Position numbers and translations under genes: made by a program | The notes under the pieces: model-generated | What the model saw: only the letters and a program-made list of their open reading frames with translations | What the model was told of the DNA's origin: nothing | Database searches by the model: none | Assembly (NCBI GenBank): GCA_051294375.1 | Contig: CM119263.1 | Location: forward strand, 24,347,657 to 24,411,656 | Length of the DNA: 64,000 bases | Direction: 5' to 3' | Origin: Paraspadella gotoi | Lineage: Eukaryota; Chaetognatha | In this document: positions 42,841 to 54,614 of the stretch, piece by piece | How positions within the stretch are numbered: position 1 is the stretch's first letter | Layout: the number at the start of each line of letters is the position of its first letter

Positions 42841-43678
42841 TCATTAGCGTCTTCATTAGCGTCATCCACGTTGTCATTCGCGCGGGTGGAGACGACGACG
42901 ACGACAATGACGACGATGGAGACGTCATCGTGAATTGAATCCGAAATTCATGAAGTTTTCCGATCCAATTACTTTTTCCTCGTTTTTCCCCATAAAAAAA
43001 AAGAAAAACACGAGGCTTCCTCTCTCTCTCTCCTTCTCTTCTCCTCCCTTTCACTTTATCTCTCCCATCCTCGTCTTGTTTGGCTTTCGTTTTTTCCTTC
43101 TCTCAATCCTCCTCGCTACAGTTAAGACGCTACAGTTACGATCCTTTCCTTTACAGTTACGGCCCCCGACGTACCCCAGTTTCACTTCCCTCCATTAATT
43201 TTCCTTCGCTTTCAAGTTTTTTACAACTAAAGGGTAAAATCCAAGGACCGCGCCTAAGTTAGTAACATCTTGATCTACTCACATGCATTCCGACAATTTT
43301 ACGAATTATCACGACTTTCCTCACTTAAGTTTTAATTTTATTTTTCACCAATCTTAAGACTTAACACAAATTCAGACTTCCCCCTTAATCAGTGCTCCTA
43401 CCCGAAACTTTCCATCCCTCGCCTTACCTTTCACCACCCAACCCTCCCCACTAAGCAAAAGTGGGCGCGGCTCGAAGGCGGAGGCCATATTTTAAAGAGA
43501 AAAGAGAATTCGCAGACTAATTTCTCCCTCAACTCAGCAAATGTTGCGTCGTTAAGACTTTTTAGTTCTCCGCCATTTTGTTTGCCGAAGGATTTCGGTT
43601 TCTTTTCTCTTTTCTGGGTGCGTGTCACGCGACAAACTGTTGCTAAGAGATGCCGAAAAAGCTTCTTTTTGCTTTCCT

Positions 43679-43756
43679 CTCTCTCTCTCTCTCTCCTCTC
43701 TCCTTCTCTCTCTTCTCTCTTCTCTCTCTCTCTCTCTTCTCTCTCTCTCGTCTCTC

Positions 43757-43787
<31 letters not shown>

Positions 43788-43818
43788 TCTCTCTCTCCCT
43801 CCTCTCTCTCTCTTCTTT
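43679..43818. repeat. Imperfect (CT)n tract
   Basis: CT runs with frequent CCT, TTC and CGT steps over about 140 bp. Confidence 0.93.
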
Positions 43819-44204
43819 TCTTCCTTCGTTCTCTCATTTTTGTGAGTTTCTAATGTCAGCATCCGGCAATTGTATCAACTGTCTAATGTGTATTGATCTC
43901 CCATAGAGAAATTTTAAAATATACTTTTGAGTTTGCTGGCTATATGTCATTAATACTTTTTCACATAATTTGCTTCTCAGATTCGCAAATTTTCGTCAAA
44001 TGGCCCTAATTTTCAACAGAGATCAGTCACCAATGATCTTCGAGCAAAGCCCTAAAATGTAAACTTCGATCTTAATCTTAATTCTGAAACGTTTCCCTTT
44101 TTTTCGATCCGATTCTCACGTTCGTCTCGATGTTCGTCGATCGATCGTCAGTTTCGAAGAGACTTTCGTCTCCATTTTTTTCCCTCACGTAGCTGCTCTT
44201 TTTA

Positions 44205-45312
44205 GTTGCGCGGCGAGAACTCGCGGAGCAATTCTATAAGTCACTTTTCGGTCGGTCTGTCGGTCGGTCGGTCTCTCGTTCGGTATGTCTGTCCCATCGG
44301 TCTGTCCCACTTACATTAAAAATGCATATAGTTTACCGATATTTGTTTGCTCATTTGTTAAAACAGGAAAAAACCTAAAATCTAAGTGACTGCTAGCTCC
44401 GCCTTAAGGAAATTCTAAAACTACAGCGTGACCATTTGAAACCCGCTGTTATAAAAAATTTACCAAATGAAAATGTGAAAAGATTTTTAGTTTTTTAAAA
44501 GAGATACTTAAAGACAAGACATTCTCATTTTTTATGTATAGATATCATTATTTTTGCTTTACTTCTACTTTAACAGGAAGAGGTAAAAGATAGCTTTAAA
44601 AATGATCTCCCTGCTCAATAGCTTAATATTTTTAAAAAATTATCTTACTTTCTGAATGATTTATAAAAAAATTTTTAAAAAATAATAATATTATTGTTAT
44701 TGCCTGAAAGTCCTTAAAAAACTGTATACTATAAAATATTTTTCAATTTTTCAAAAAATATATTTTTAAGGCCCAGTCAAAGTTATAAGGTACAGAATTA
44801 TGATTACCTTAGTTTTAAAAATAGTTAACAGCAAGGTATATTACTTTAAAAAAGTTATAATTGGTGTTACTGTATCCAATTTTAACGGGCTTTCTTGCAA
44901 TGCCAATATTTGCACAAATTAATGAGATTTTGATTGCTTAAAAGAGCTATGAATTCCAAGTAACGAATTTCTCTTTATTTTTGATTGAAAAGCTTGAATT
45001 TGGTCTTCATATTTTTTTGCGCATTACGGACTCAAAACAAAATTAATTATCAAAAAATGTATACATAAAAAATGAGTATATCTTATTTTTAAGTATTTCT
45101 TTTCAAAATATTAAAAGCTCCTCACATTTTCGTTTGATGAATTTTTTCTAGCGGCTGTTTTCAAATGGTTACGCTGTATAAGGAATGAAATACGGAATTT
45201 TGATGCAGTGTATGTCATAAATACAAGGGCTAAGAAAGTTTTTTAGTCATGTCATGTCATACCATATGATCAAAGGGAAATACATGAGAAAATAAAGTCA
45301 CTGCGGCGCAAC
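44205..45312. mobile_element. Family E element interrupted by a nested transposon
   Basis: Same ends as the copy at 40,737 (GTTGCG... and ...GCGGCGCAAC). After removing the nested element and its duplicated TA, about 353 bp remain, matching the 350-bp uninterrupted copy. Confidence 0.8.
44424..45176. mobile_element. 753-bp Tc1/mariner-like non-autonomous element
   Basis: The left end CAGCGTGACCATTTGAAA and the reverse complement of the right end (CAGCGTAACCATTTGAAA) form imperfect inverted repeats of about 20 bp. TA stands at both flanks (44,422-44,423 and 45,177-45,178). The uninterrupted family E copy has a single TA at the same place (40,952-40,953), so the insertion and its TA duplication are directly visible. 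The interior is AT-rich with no ORF of transposase size. Confidence 0.85.
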
Positions 45313-46187
45313 ACATTGGAATCATTGTTCTTGTTTTCTTCTATTTTTAACTTCTCGCGCTTTTTTTTTGCTTCATCAGCGAATCCCGTAAAGCTTCGAC
45401 CTTTTATGCGAGTTTTTTGTTGCATTTTACGTAACTACACTATGTAAACTATAAAATATTAAAACTTTTGAATTATTAATTATTAGGAACGAAAATACCG
45501 GTTAAAAACAAGTTTAATCATAAAAAAATTCGTTTGTAAATTTATAAACGCATTAGATATTTATTTAATTGTTAACCTTTAAACCGTTAAACGATATTAC
45601 GAATAAAAAAAAAGAATAAAAAAGTGTGTGCTTTTTTTGTGTCCTCATCTCCCTGTGTCTTTCTCCTCGTCTCTTCACGACACGACGCCCATTGTCTCTA
45701 ATAGAAAAAATGTCAATGGTTTCTTTTCTGCTCCTGATCTCCCTTGGACGACGTTCCCCTCCCGCTCCAACTCCTCGCTCCTCTTCCTCTTCCCCTCGCT
45801 CCATCGCCAACGAGGGTGAACATCGCTCCCGTGAAATCGAGTATAAATGTGAGAATCGTGATTCGACCTTGGGTTCACCTCCTTCGCTCCGCCGCCCGTC
45901 CGCCCGCCCGCCCGACCGCCGCCCGTACGCCAGTTCGCCCGCCGCCCGTGTATTTCAGTCCGGCATCTCCCGGCAAAGTCTTCCTCCGCCTTCCTTTCTT
46001 TCCGGCGAAGCACTCTCGCCTCCCGAACCCCGCGATGCGGCCATTCTCAATCTCTTTGTCATAATCGTTCTTTGCCTCGGCCTTTCTCCCTTTCTGCCCC
46101 ATTCTTTCTCTTCTTTCCTTTCTCTGTCGTCTTGCCTCCTCTTGACTATGATACCTTCCCTTCCTTCACGCTTTTGGTCATCGTCAT

Positions 46188-46305
46188 CAACAACAACAAT
46201 AACAACAACCAAACAAAACTCATCATCCTCAACATCATCATCATCATTATCATTATCATCATCCTCATCATCTTCATCATCCTCATCATCATCATCATTA
46301 GACTA
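46188..46305. repeat. (AAC)n then (CAT)n trinucleotide stretch
   Basis: AAC/ACA triplets pass into CAT/ATC triplets with ATT and CTC interruptions. Confidence 0.9.
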
Positions 46306-46347
46306 AATTTTCGACAGAAAGCAGCAGGTCATTGATTCGCCACAACA

Positions 46348-46350
<3 letters not shown>

Positions 46351-46399
<49 letters not shown>

Positions 46400-46408
46400 T
46401 CTCTCTCC
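46351..46408. repeat. (CT)n microsatellite
   Basis: Pure CT to about 46,396, then ATCTC and CCTC steps. Confidence 0.95.
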
Positions 46409-46527
46409 TCCCGCACTCCACTTGCCGCATTTACTTTGCCCACTTTCTCTCCTAGATTACTTCACCCGCTAAATCCTTTATTCGTTTTTCCCGTCAGAGT
46501 TCCTTTCCACTTATTACGTCCGCCTCT

Positions 46528-46532
46528 CTCCT

Positions 46533-46585
<53 letters not shown>

Positions 46586-46602
46586 TCTCTCTCTCTCTCT
46601 CT
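46528..46602. repeat. (CT)n tract
   Basis: CT dinucleotides with TTC and TATC steps. Confidence 0.95.
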
Positions 46603-46743
46603 TCATTTCTTTCTTTTGTTCACACTCCCCGGAGTAGATATTTTTCGTTCTTACGATCATTTTGTTTCTTTTTTTTTTTTTTCTTCTTTGCTTCGTCTCT
46701 CTCTTTTTTTTTCCCTTCAGTATTTTTCTTTTCTACAACTTCT

Positions 46744-47062
46744 NNNNNNNNNNNNNNNNNNNNNNNNNNNNNNNNNNNNNNNNNNNNNNNNNNNNNNNNN
46801 NNNNNNNNNNNNNNNNNNNNNNNNNNNNNNNNNNNNNNNNNNNNNNNNNNNNNNNNNNNNNNNNNNNNNNNNNNNNNNNNNNNNNNNNNNNNNNNNNNNN
46901 NNNNNNNNNNNNNNNNNNNNNNNNNNNNNNNNNNNNNNNNNNNNNNNNNNNNNNNNNNNNNNNNNNNNNNNNNNNNNNNNNNNNNNNNNNNNNNNNNNNN
47001 NNNNNNNNNNNNNNNNNNNNNNNNNNNNNNNNNNNNNNNNNNNNNNNNNNNNNNNNNNNNNN
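46744..47062. other. Assembly gap (319 N)
   Basis: Unknown bases in pyrimidine-rich DNA. Confidence 0.97.
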
Positions 47063-47752
47063 TCTAAGTCAGCCTTTCGCTTTTATCTCGAGGGTGAAAT
47101 CGGGTTTTCTTTTTTCTCTCTTTTTATCTCCCTTTTCAACCTCCCCGATCTCTCGTCTACTAATTCTTCTCCTCCTCCCCCTTTCTCCCCTCCCTCTCTC
47201 CATCCACAGTATCGTTCAATTTTCTTTTCTACTTCTTCGCTTTTTCTTCTTCCTCCTCTACTTTTCGTCCCCAGATTTTTTGTAGACTCGAGTTACTATT
47301 TTCTACTTTCCTTTTTTCCTTCATTCATTTCTCTCCTTTTCTTCATCTTTCTTTTTTTTTATTTTTTCTTTACTTCATATTTCTTCTTCTTTGTATTTCC
47401 TTTTCTTCGTCTTTTCTCCATATTTTCTCCTCTTTTTTCTTCACCCAATTTTCTCATTTCTTTTCATTTTCTTTCACTCCATACCTTAATATTTCATTTT
47501 CTTTTTTTCCTCTTTGTCCTTTCTAATCTTTCCTCCTTTCCTCCTTTCTTCTTTTATCTTTTCTGTTCTTTCCTTTCCTCCATTTTTTCTCTCTTTTTTT
47601 ATTCTCTTCCTCTTTCCATCGCCGCAGGACGCTGCCTGACCTTTTGGAAGGATGTGAAATTTCGCTGATTTTTCGTCAAAAAAAAAATCGCCAAAACTTA
47701 GAAAAAAATTATTAACCTAATAATAAAAAGTGCGTTACAGAAAGGTAAAAAG

Positions 47753-47786
<34 letters not shown>

Positions 47787-48157
47787 NNNNNNNNNNNNNN
47801 NNNNNNNNNNNNNNNNNNNNNNNNNNNNNNNNNNNNNNNNNNNNNNNNNNNNNNNNNNNNNNNNNNNNNNNNNNNNNNNNNNNNNNNNNNNNNNNNNNNN
47901 NNNNNNNNNNNNNNNNNNNNNNNNNNNNNNNNNNNNNNNNNNNNNNNNNNNNNNNNNNNNNNNNNNNNNNNNNNNNNNNNNNNNNNNNNNNNNNNNNNNN
48001 NNNNNNNNNNNNNNNNNNNNNNNNNNNNNNNNNNNNNNNNNNNNNNNNNNNNNNNNNNNNNNNNNNNNNNNNNNNNNNNNNNNNNNNNNNNNNNNNNNNN
48101 NNNNNNNNNNNNNNNNNNNNNNNNNNNNNNNNNNNNNNNNNNNNNNNNNNNNNNNNN
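47787..48157. other. Assembly gap (371 N) entered from a (GA)n run
   Basis: The left edge is a pure (GA)n run from 47,756, so the gap probably continues or collapses that microsatellite. Confidence 0.97.
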
Positions 48158-48276
48158 TCCATACATGCGTTACGCCTAACTCGCGTTTTCTTTCTTTCCT
48201 TCTTTTTTCTTTCTGTCTTTTTTCTTTCTTTATTTTTTCTCTCTTTCTTTCTTTTTCTTTCTTTCTTTCTTTCTTT

Positions 48277-48432
48277 NNNNNNNNNNNNNNNNNNNNNNNN
48301 NNNNNNNNNNNNNNNNNNNNNNNNNNNNNNNNNNNNNNNNNNNNNNNNNNNNNNNNNNNNNNNNNNNNNNNNNNNNNNNNNNNNNNNNNNNNNNNNNNNN
48401 NNNNNNNNNNNNNNNNNNNNNNNNNNNNNNNN
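48277..48432. other. Assembly gap (156 N) inside a (CTTT)n repeat
   Basis: CTTT tetramers stand on both sides (48,250-48,276 and 48,433-48,465), so the missing sequence is almost certainly the same repeat. Confidence 0.97.
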
Positions 48433-48463
<31 letters not shown>

Positions 48464-49113
48464 TCCTTTTCTATCTCGCTATTTCCACTAAAACCTCCCC
48501 GAAGAAAAGGGAAGCACTTTTCTTTAATGCTCAAGAAACAGAGATTTACGAGGCATGGAAAACGTCATAGGGAGGCATGGAACCCAGCATGGGATGGATA
48601 GGTTCGCTCAGGGGAAAATCCCGAAATAGAGCGAGGAGAAGCGATGATTTCTTGCTGAGGGAAGCAAGGGAAGTACGAGAAAGTATGAAAAGTATGGAAC
48701 GTATGAGAAAATCTACACTTGCCGCCGCGAGAAGCATAGCAACGAACATGATGCGGAAAGCAAAAAGAAAAAAAGCATGGAAAACTGAAATGAGGGAAAG
48801 CATACCAACCATGTTCTTGGCCGAGTCACCACCTTTTTTTTTATTTCCAGATTCGGAGACTCGAGTTATTTTTTTCCCCTTCCTCTTTCTCCTTCCATTA
48901 CAGAACCATTAAGGCGACGGCAAAAAAAAAACAAAAAAACCCCAAGTCGCTCAGGATTCTACTTGTTTTTCTTTTCTGTTTTTTTTTTGTTTTGTTTTTT
49001 TGTTTTTTTTTCTGGTTTCGTTCGTGGGGGATCAGATTTCTATTTGATGCTTGATTGTGTGTTTCTCCTTTCCCTTTCATCACAAACGAAACTGACCTTT
49101 TATCCTTCATTCT

Positions 49114-49321
49114 NNNNNNNNNNNNNNNNNNNNNNNNNNNNNNNNNNNNNNNNNNNNNNNNNNNNNNNNNNNNNNNNNNNNNNNNNNNNNNNNNNNNNNN
49201 NNNNNNNNNNNNNNNNNNNNNNNNNNNNNNNNNNNNNNNNNNNNNNNNNNNNNNNNNNNNNNNNNNNNNNNNNNNNNNNNNNNNNNNNNNNNNNNNNNNN
49301 NNNNNNNNNNNNNNNNNNNNN
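49114..49321. other. Assembly gap (208 N) leading into a (CT)n run
   Basis: The right edge starts with (TC)n to 49,338; the gap probably hides a longer CT tract. Confidence 0.97.
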
Positions 49322-49599
49322 TCTCTCTCTCTCTCTCTTTATCTATCTATCAAAGACCAAACAGACCATAGACGAGAGCGAGCAGCAAAAATTAAATATT
49401 AAAAGAGAATAGAAGACTGGAACAAAGCCAAAAAAAGAGTGAGGAATCAAAGAGAATCAAATTAAAAAAAAGAGAAGTATTGATTATATAATATATTTAT
49501 ATTTACCCATTAATATGGCTATATTATAACCATATTAATGGATTAATTATTTAATCGATATTTCTGCATCACGGTGCTCTTCGACTTTCGCGCTTAAAA

Positions 49600-49930
49600 C
49601 GCACCTGTACCCGACGCCGACAACAACGACAACAGTAATAATAAGAACAACGTAAACATCACCTGTTATGATAACATCACCAACTGCAATGATGACAACA
49701 TCATCGCAACCTGGAATGATAACATCAACATCATCGACGTCAATGAGAACAACAAAGTCAACAACTACATCATCGCCACCTGTCATGACAACATCAACAT
49801 CATCAACAACTGCAACGATTATAAAAACATACCACCTTGAATGATAACATCAACATCATCACCATCAATGAGAACAACGACAACAACAACGTAAACAAGA
49901 ACGGCATCGCCACCTGCAATGACAACAAAA
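49600..49930. repeat. AAC/ATC-rich minisatellite
   Basis: Blocks such as GATAACATCAACATCATC and CAATGAGAACAAC recur several times with AAC/CAT triplet background, suggesting a higher-order repeat built from trinucleotides. Confidence 0.75.
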
Positions 49931-51259
49931 TTCTTTCGCCGATTGGATCGAGATTCAGCGGAGAGAAATTAATTGGGGAAGAGAGAGAGAAGACGACGCA
50001 AAGAGGAAACGAATTGGCTTTTTATTTTTTCTGAAATAAAAGAAACCATTTGACAGTTAAAACGAATTGGCTAGTTGACAAATTATTTTCACTAAAACGA
50101 GACAAAAAAAATTTTAAGCGAATTCAAAAGAATCACTGATATGTTACGAGTTAATAAAAAAACGTATGGAGAAAGAGGAAAATGTATGATATAGAATAAA
50201 GCTAATTACGATAAAAACCATGTTAGTGATAATATAGCGACGATCACGACAACGACGACGACGAAGTCTCTTTCCAGTGGCCACATCTCAATTCCGCACG
50301 AATAGCCTTTAAAGTATAGCGCGAAACCGGCGTCAGTGCAATAGACGCAAGGGCACGAATTTTACGCTGTATTTCACGCGGCATTTCACGCTGCATCTTT
50401 CGCTGCGCCGCGGCGTCACGGCATCGATCTTCGGGTGACGACCTCTGAACGACTCGCGTGACGGGCGTGACAAAGTCAAAAGATGCCAAAAATTTTCTCT
50501 GCCATTTTCTGGGGGGAAAAATAAGATGGGGGAGTTGAAAGAAAAATGAAGTCATCCAATCAAAAAGGCGGAAAAAACCAAAAAAAATGTTTTGGAAAGA
50601 AGAAAAGATAACGAAATGTTTTGAACAAAATATTGCGAGAAGAAACCGATAAAAGAAAATCCTAAATTAAAACGAAAAACTGATAAAGAATACAAATAAA
50701 ACGCAAATAAGAAACCCCGAAACCGACTGACAAAAATACTAAAATGAAAACTAAGAAGAATAGAAAAACAAGATGAGAAATAAAAACGCGCAAACAGAAA
50801 ACTTACAAGAGAAAATAAAATTGCTAAAAAAAGGATTAAGAAAACAAAAAAAGATGAAAAAAGAAAAAACGGGGGGAAAAAAAATAAAGGAAGCTAAAGA
50901 AGAGAAGAAACCCGAAGGCGAAGAAAGTTTGAAGGCGAAAAAGAATTGGGAGGAAGAAAAAGAGAAAAAGGAAATCGTGATATTGAGGGGAACTGAAGCA
51001 GATCACAGAGTCTGAGCTTTGACAGATATGGATTAAGATAAAGATGAGTTATATATCATATCATATCATATTATCATCTACTACAATAACATATCATATC
51101 GTGGAAAGCATTTGGACTCATACTTGTTCCTTCTGTTCTCATGGTTATCGCATGAGCTATACAATGATTTCAGTATTTACATTCAGGGGAATCCTTCGCT
51201 TTCGATGGAGTATACCTTTTGCGGTTTGAAACTAATGTCATGTTCCCCAAAGATTCGCC

Positions 51260-51330
51260 AGTCTGCCTCGATCCCACGACCTCCCAAGTCAGACATGGCC
51301 GTCTCCAACCGAGCGACAGAATTTAGACCC
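51260..51330 (-). mobile_element. tRNA-like SINE-type fragment (A-box and B-box)
   Basis: On the minus strand the segment reads with an A-box-like TCGCTCGGTTGGAG (reverse complement of about 51,302-51,316) and, about 33 bases on, a B-box-like AGGTCGTGGGATCGAGGC. This is the layout of a tRNA-derived RNA polymerase III promoter as found in SINE heads. No complete tRNA cloverleaf can be drawn, so it is not called as a tRNA gene. Confidence 0.5.
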
Positions 51331-51580
51331 CCGCCTCTCCAGGAAATAGACAAGGGAAGTTCGCTCCTCTCCCCAGCGACTTAATGTGTAGATGGGTGGA
51401 GAGTGATGGGGAAAGGAGATGGAGAAATTTAGGGATGAGAGGATAAAAAAAAAAACGATTTGGAAAAAAAAAAATCTTGGGATGGAACCAGTTGATGGCA
51501 TCAGCGGGACTTGCTGGAGTGAAATTGGATTCTATCGTCTTTCAATCGACGGCATACATCTTGGCTGGATTTCAGAAAAA

Positions 51581-51586
<6 letters not shown>

Positions 51587-51649
<63 letters not shown>

Positions 51650-51666
51650 CTCTTCTCTCTCCTCTT
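51587..51666. repeat. Imperfect (CT)n tract
   Basis: Three pure CT blocks separated by single TTC steps. Confidence 0.95.
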
Positions 51667-52380
51667 CCCTTCTCTCCCTGATTCTAAATTCTCGGCCCAT
51701 CTCTATCTCTATCATTCCCGGCGTCTCTCTCTGTCTCTCTCTGTCCCTCAGTGGGTTGCCGCGGTCTGGATGCGGAGGCCGCCGCTCGATCATCGATATT
51801 GTGATGACGTCATAAAGCTTGTTTTGACGAAAATGACCCAAGTCGTTTTCTTAGACTTTTTTTTCGTCGTCGACGTCGTCGTCCTTTTCTTCGTCAGATT
51901 CGTCCGTTGCTCAGTCAATTTTTCATGATAAAATCAATGCCGAGGGGAAAAGCCAAAGGACTAATAAGAAAAGAATCAAATGCTGAAGAGAGAATAATGA
52001 AAGAAAAGAAAATTATTAAAAAAAATTACGAACAGGATAAAGAGAAGAACTTCCAGGAAAAGGACAGAGAAAACGCCCATGACTATTAACAAACGAATAA
52101 ACCGCTGAGGTTAAGGTAAAGCAACGCAGGGGAAGAACTTAAAAAAGGAAAAAATAAACGCGAAACCAAAAAAATAACAAAAAGAAATATAGCTTTGTAA
52201 ATGCGCCACACGGGGCCCCATTGGATAAAAGAGACGCGAGGTATCTCTTCCCCTGCAGGGCCTCGTAGGAAATTCAGCGGCGTTTTCTCATTCTCGCCTC
52301 TTCCGTGATTCAATCGCATTTGCATCCGAAGACTATCAACCCGGCACGCCCCCGGAAACGAGCGGTTGTTTTGTCAACAT

Positions 52381-52381
<1 letters not shown>

Positions 52382-52465
<84 letters not shown>
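52382..52465. repeat. (CT)n tract
   Basis: CT dinucleotides with TTC steps near 52,416. Confidence 0.95.
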
Positions 52466-52467
<2 letters not shown>

Positions 52468-53113
52468 GATATTCTCTATCTTCCTCTGTCGTAAAAGGAT
52501 CACCTTGCAAAGGTCTAGGCTCTTATTTTTTCGCACGTTGAATTTCCATGAGTCATTTCGCCTTCAATCCCCATTCATGTTGTTCTTTAATTCTCTTCTT
52601 AATCTTCTCCCTTTTCTCACTGGAATCGCGATGCAGTTGGAGTTCAATGAAACCTAAAAGCTCGAAACTCCTCGACTCTCATTGGTTTTTTCCTCGGGGA
52701 AGAGTATGGCCTCTTGTCTTTCTTTTCGATTCATATTTTTTGTCCGTAAAGAATTTAATGAAGAAAACTCTTTCGATTTCGCCGTCAGTGAATTTGTGAG
52801 AAAATATTAATGTCCGGTCTCTTATCTTTAATCGTTTTTTTTTGGCAATGGCCAATGGATCGAGGAGAAAGAATTTACAATTTAACTGTTCCTAGATTTT
52901 CACAATAATAGTTAATACGCTCTACGCTTTTTAAGATCATTTCTGCCATAGATGAAATAAAATTCAAAACCCCGAATGAGACCTTCTCACCTTCTCTCTT
53001 CAAAACTCGCCAAACTTTTGGCATCGTCGCCCATCTTCTTCGTCATCATCATCATCATCATCATCATCCTTCATCATCTCACGGATCCGCGGGAATCCTC
53101 GAGGGAAAAACGG

Positions 53114-53131
53114 AAACCGGAAGTGACGTCA
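53114..53131 (+). promoter_or_regulatory. ETS-CRE composite site
   Basis: ACCGGAAGTGACGTCA joins a perfect ETS motif (ACCGGAAGT) with a perfect cAMP-response palindrome (TGACGTCA, 53,124-53,131). This composite is known from many animal promoters. It lies at the start of a CpG-rich block in otherwise AT-rich DNA, so it may mark an unannotated promoter; no transcript can be assigned. Confidence 0.4.
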
Positions 53132-54082
53132 TCCTTCGACGCGGAGACCCGGAATTCCGAGCGAGACGCGGGGCACAGAGTTTCGCGAACAAGCGCCCGC
53201 CGCAATACCCACCAAGCACACCTTTCAAGCACCCGACTCCCTCACCGAACGGGCGCCATCCCCCTCCTCATCCCGGCTCCACCCCCTTTCCTCCCACCCG
53301 CCCACCCGCCCCTCCTCCATCCCCACCGCCGCCGAAGATATCCCCCTCATGATCCATAATTCATCTGATTTCGTTGCGAGCGGAAAAGCGTTAAAATATG
53401 GGCGGAAAGACGACGATGAGGATAACGACGACGAAGTCGACGAAAACGACGACGAAGACGACGAAGACGACATATAATTAAACATGGTATTGTAGCGACG
53501 TGCCTTATTAATTAGCATTTTTGTCGAAAAATAAACATTGATAAAAAAAACAAAAAAAAAAAACGTTAAGTGAAACATTTAAGATTCGGCTTCTGTAAGA
53601 CAACTTTTGCTTCTTCGGTATTTCATCCTCGACTGATAATCAAACCTTGAACGTTTCTCGTCTTTAACCCTTAACCTCATTAATCCAGCTGACATCCCTC
53701 GTATTAGCAGAGTTAATTCGTACCCTTCGCCTTCACAATGCTTCATAAAAAGAGATTTAACAACAACAACGCTCATTATTATTAATAACAGAAGCTCGAA
53801 AAGCTTTTTTTTTGTACATTGAGTTTAGAAAATGATTCGTGCTCATCGTTGACCTGTGACCTCAAACTCTCTCGCTCTCTGTCTCTCTCTGTCTCTGTCT
53901 CTGATCGACTTTGCTCGAAATGTGTAAACTGTAAACCTCTCACCATTCCTTTTCTCCCTCTCGACGTCGTCTGCTTAGATTTCCCTTTTATTTTCATGGA
54001 ATCGACCTTGGCGTCGGTCGCCTGGCAATGCGATGCAAACAACGATCGACTTCATTACTCATTAATGAAGAGTTTAGAGGGC

Positions 54083-54122
<40 letters not shown>

Positions 54123-54223
54123 CATTAATGAGGCTCTGGTTCTCCTTATTTCTTTTCCATCGACACCAGAAAAAAAGGACGTTTAACGATTGCAATCGCC
54201 AGCAGATTGCATATCACAGCGCC

Positions 54224-54280
54224 GTGCACATTTTGCTACAGAGTGCACAGTTTGCCACAAAGTGTACATTTCTCTACAAA
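54224..54280. repeat. Three tandem 19-bp units
   Basis: GTGCACATTTTGCTACAGA, GTGCACAGTTTGCCACAAA and GTGTACATTTCTCTACAAA follow one another exactly in register. Confidence 0.9.
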
Positions 54281-54502
54281 GGTCACTTTTCGTAAATCTT
54301 AGATTTTAAAAATTTGTCGATTAATCTTTATATTTTGTTCTCTTCATTTTTGTAGTCCTTTTTCGCTTTCGATGATACAAAGAGATTGCAAATGCGAATG
54401 CAGAAGCGAGAGACGATCCATTTCGTGAGTGAGTTGACGTGATGACGTCACTGGAGACTTCCGTGATGACTTTGTCCATTTCCGTGAGGGGGAGAAAATG
54501 TG

Positions 54503-54529
54503 ACGAGAGAGAGAGAGAAGAGAGAGAGG

Positions 54530-54609
<80 letters not shown>
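54503..54609. repeat. Imperfect (GA)n tract
   Basis: GA runs with AAGA and GGGA steps. A smaller pure GA run lies at 54,084-54,121, flanked on both sides by TTCATTAATGA-like words. Confidence 0.95.

Positions 54610-54614
<5 letters not shown>

Larger units (their letters stand above)
45313..51259. other. Non-coding, gap-riddled region
   Basis: CT/GA tracts, CTTT runs, four assembly gaps, a CAT/AAC-rich minisatellite and a 12-bp-arm palindrome at 49,507-49,541. The ORF at 48,577-48,912 and its antisense partner have no motif. C-rich DNA around 45,870-46,040 could be a promoter or CpG-type patch. Confidence 0.55.

Noticed and set aside
46436-47668. 410-codon ORF crossing a gap
   Set aside because: It is continuous only because N codons carry no stops; the sequenced parts are pyrimidine-rich and motif-free. 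The ORFs over the other N gaps fail for the same reason.
48577-48912. ORF of 111 codons with basic helical content, and its antisense ORF
   Set aside because: Low-complexity Arg/Lys/Met content from ATGGAA/AGCATG-like repeats; no splice context and no known relative.
50244-50555. Minus-strand ORF with Gln/Arg/Met/Glu repeats
   Set aside because: The repeat comes from a short imperfect 12-bp tandem (ACGCTGTATTTC-like); no recognisable domain.
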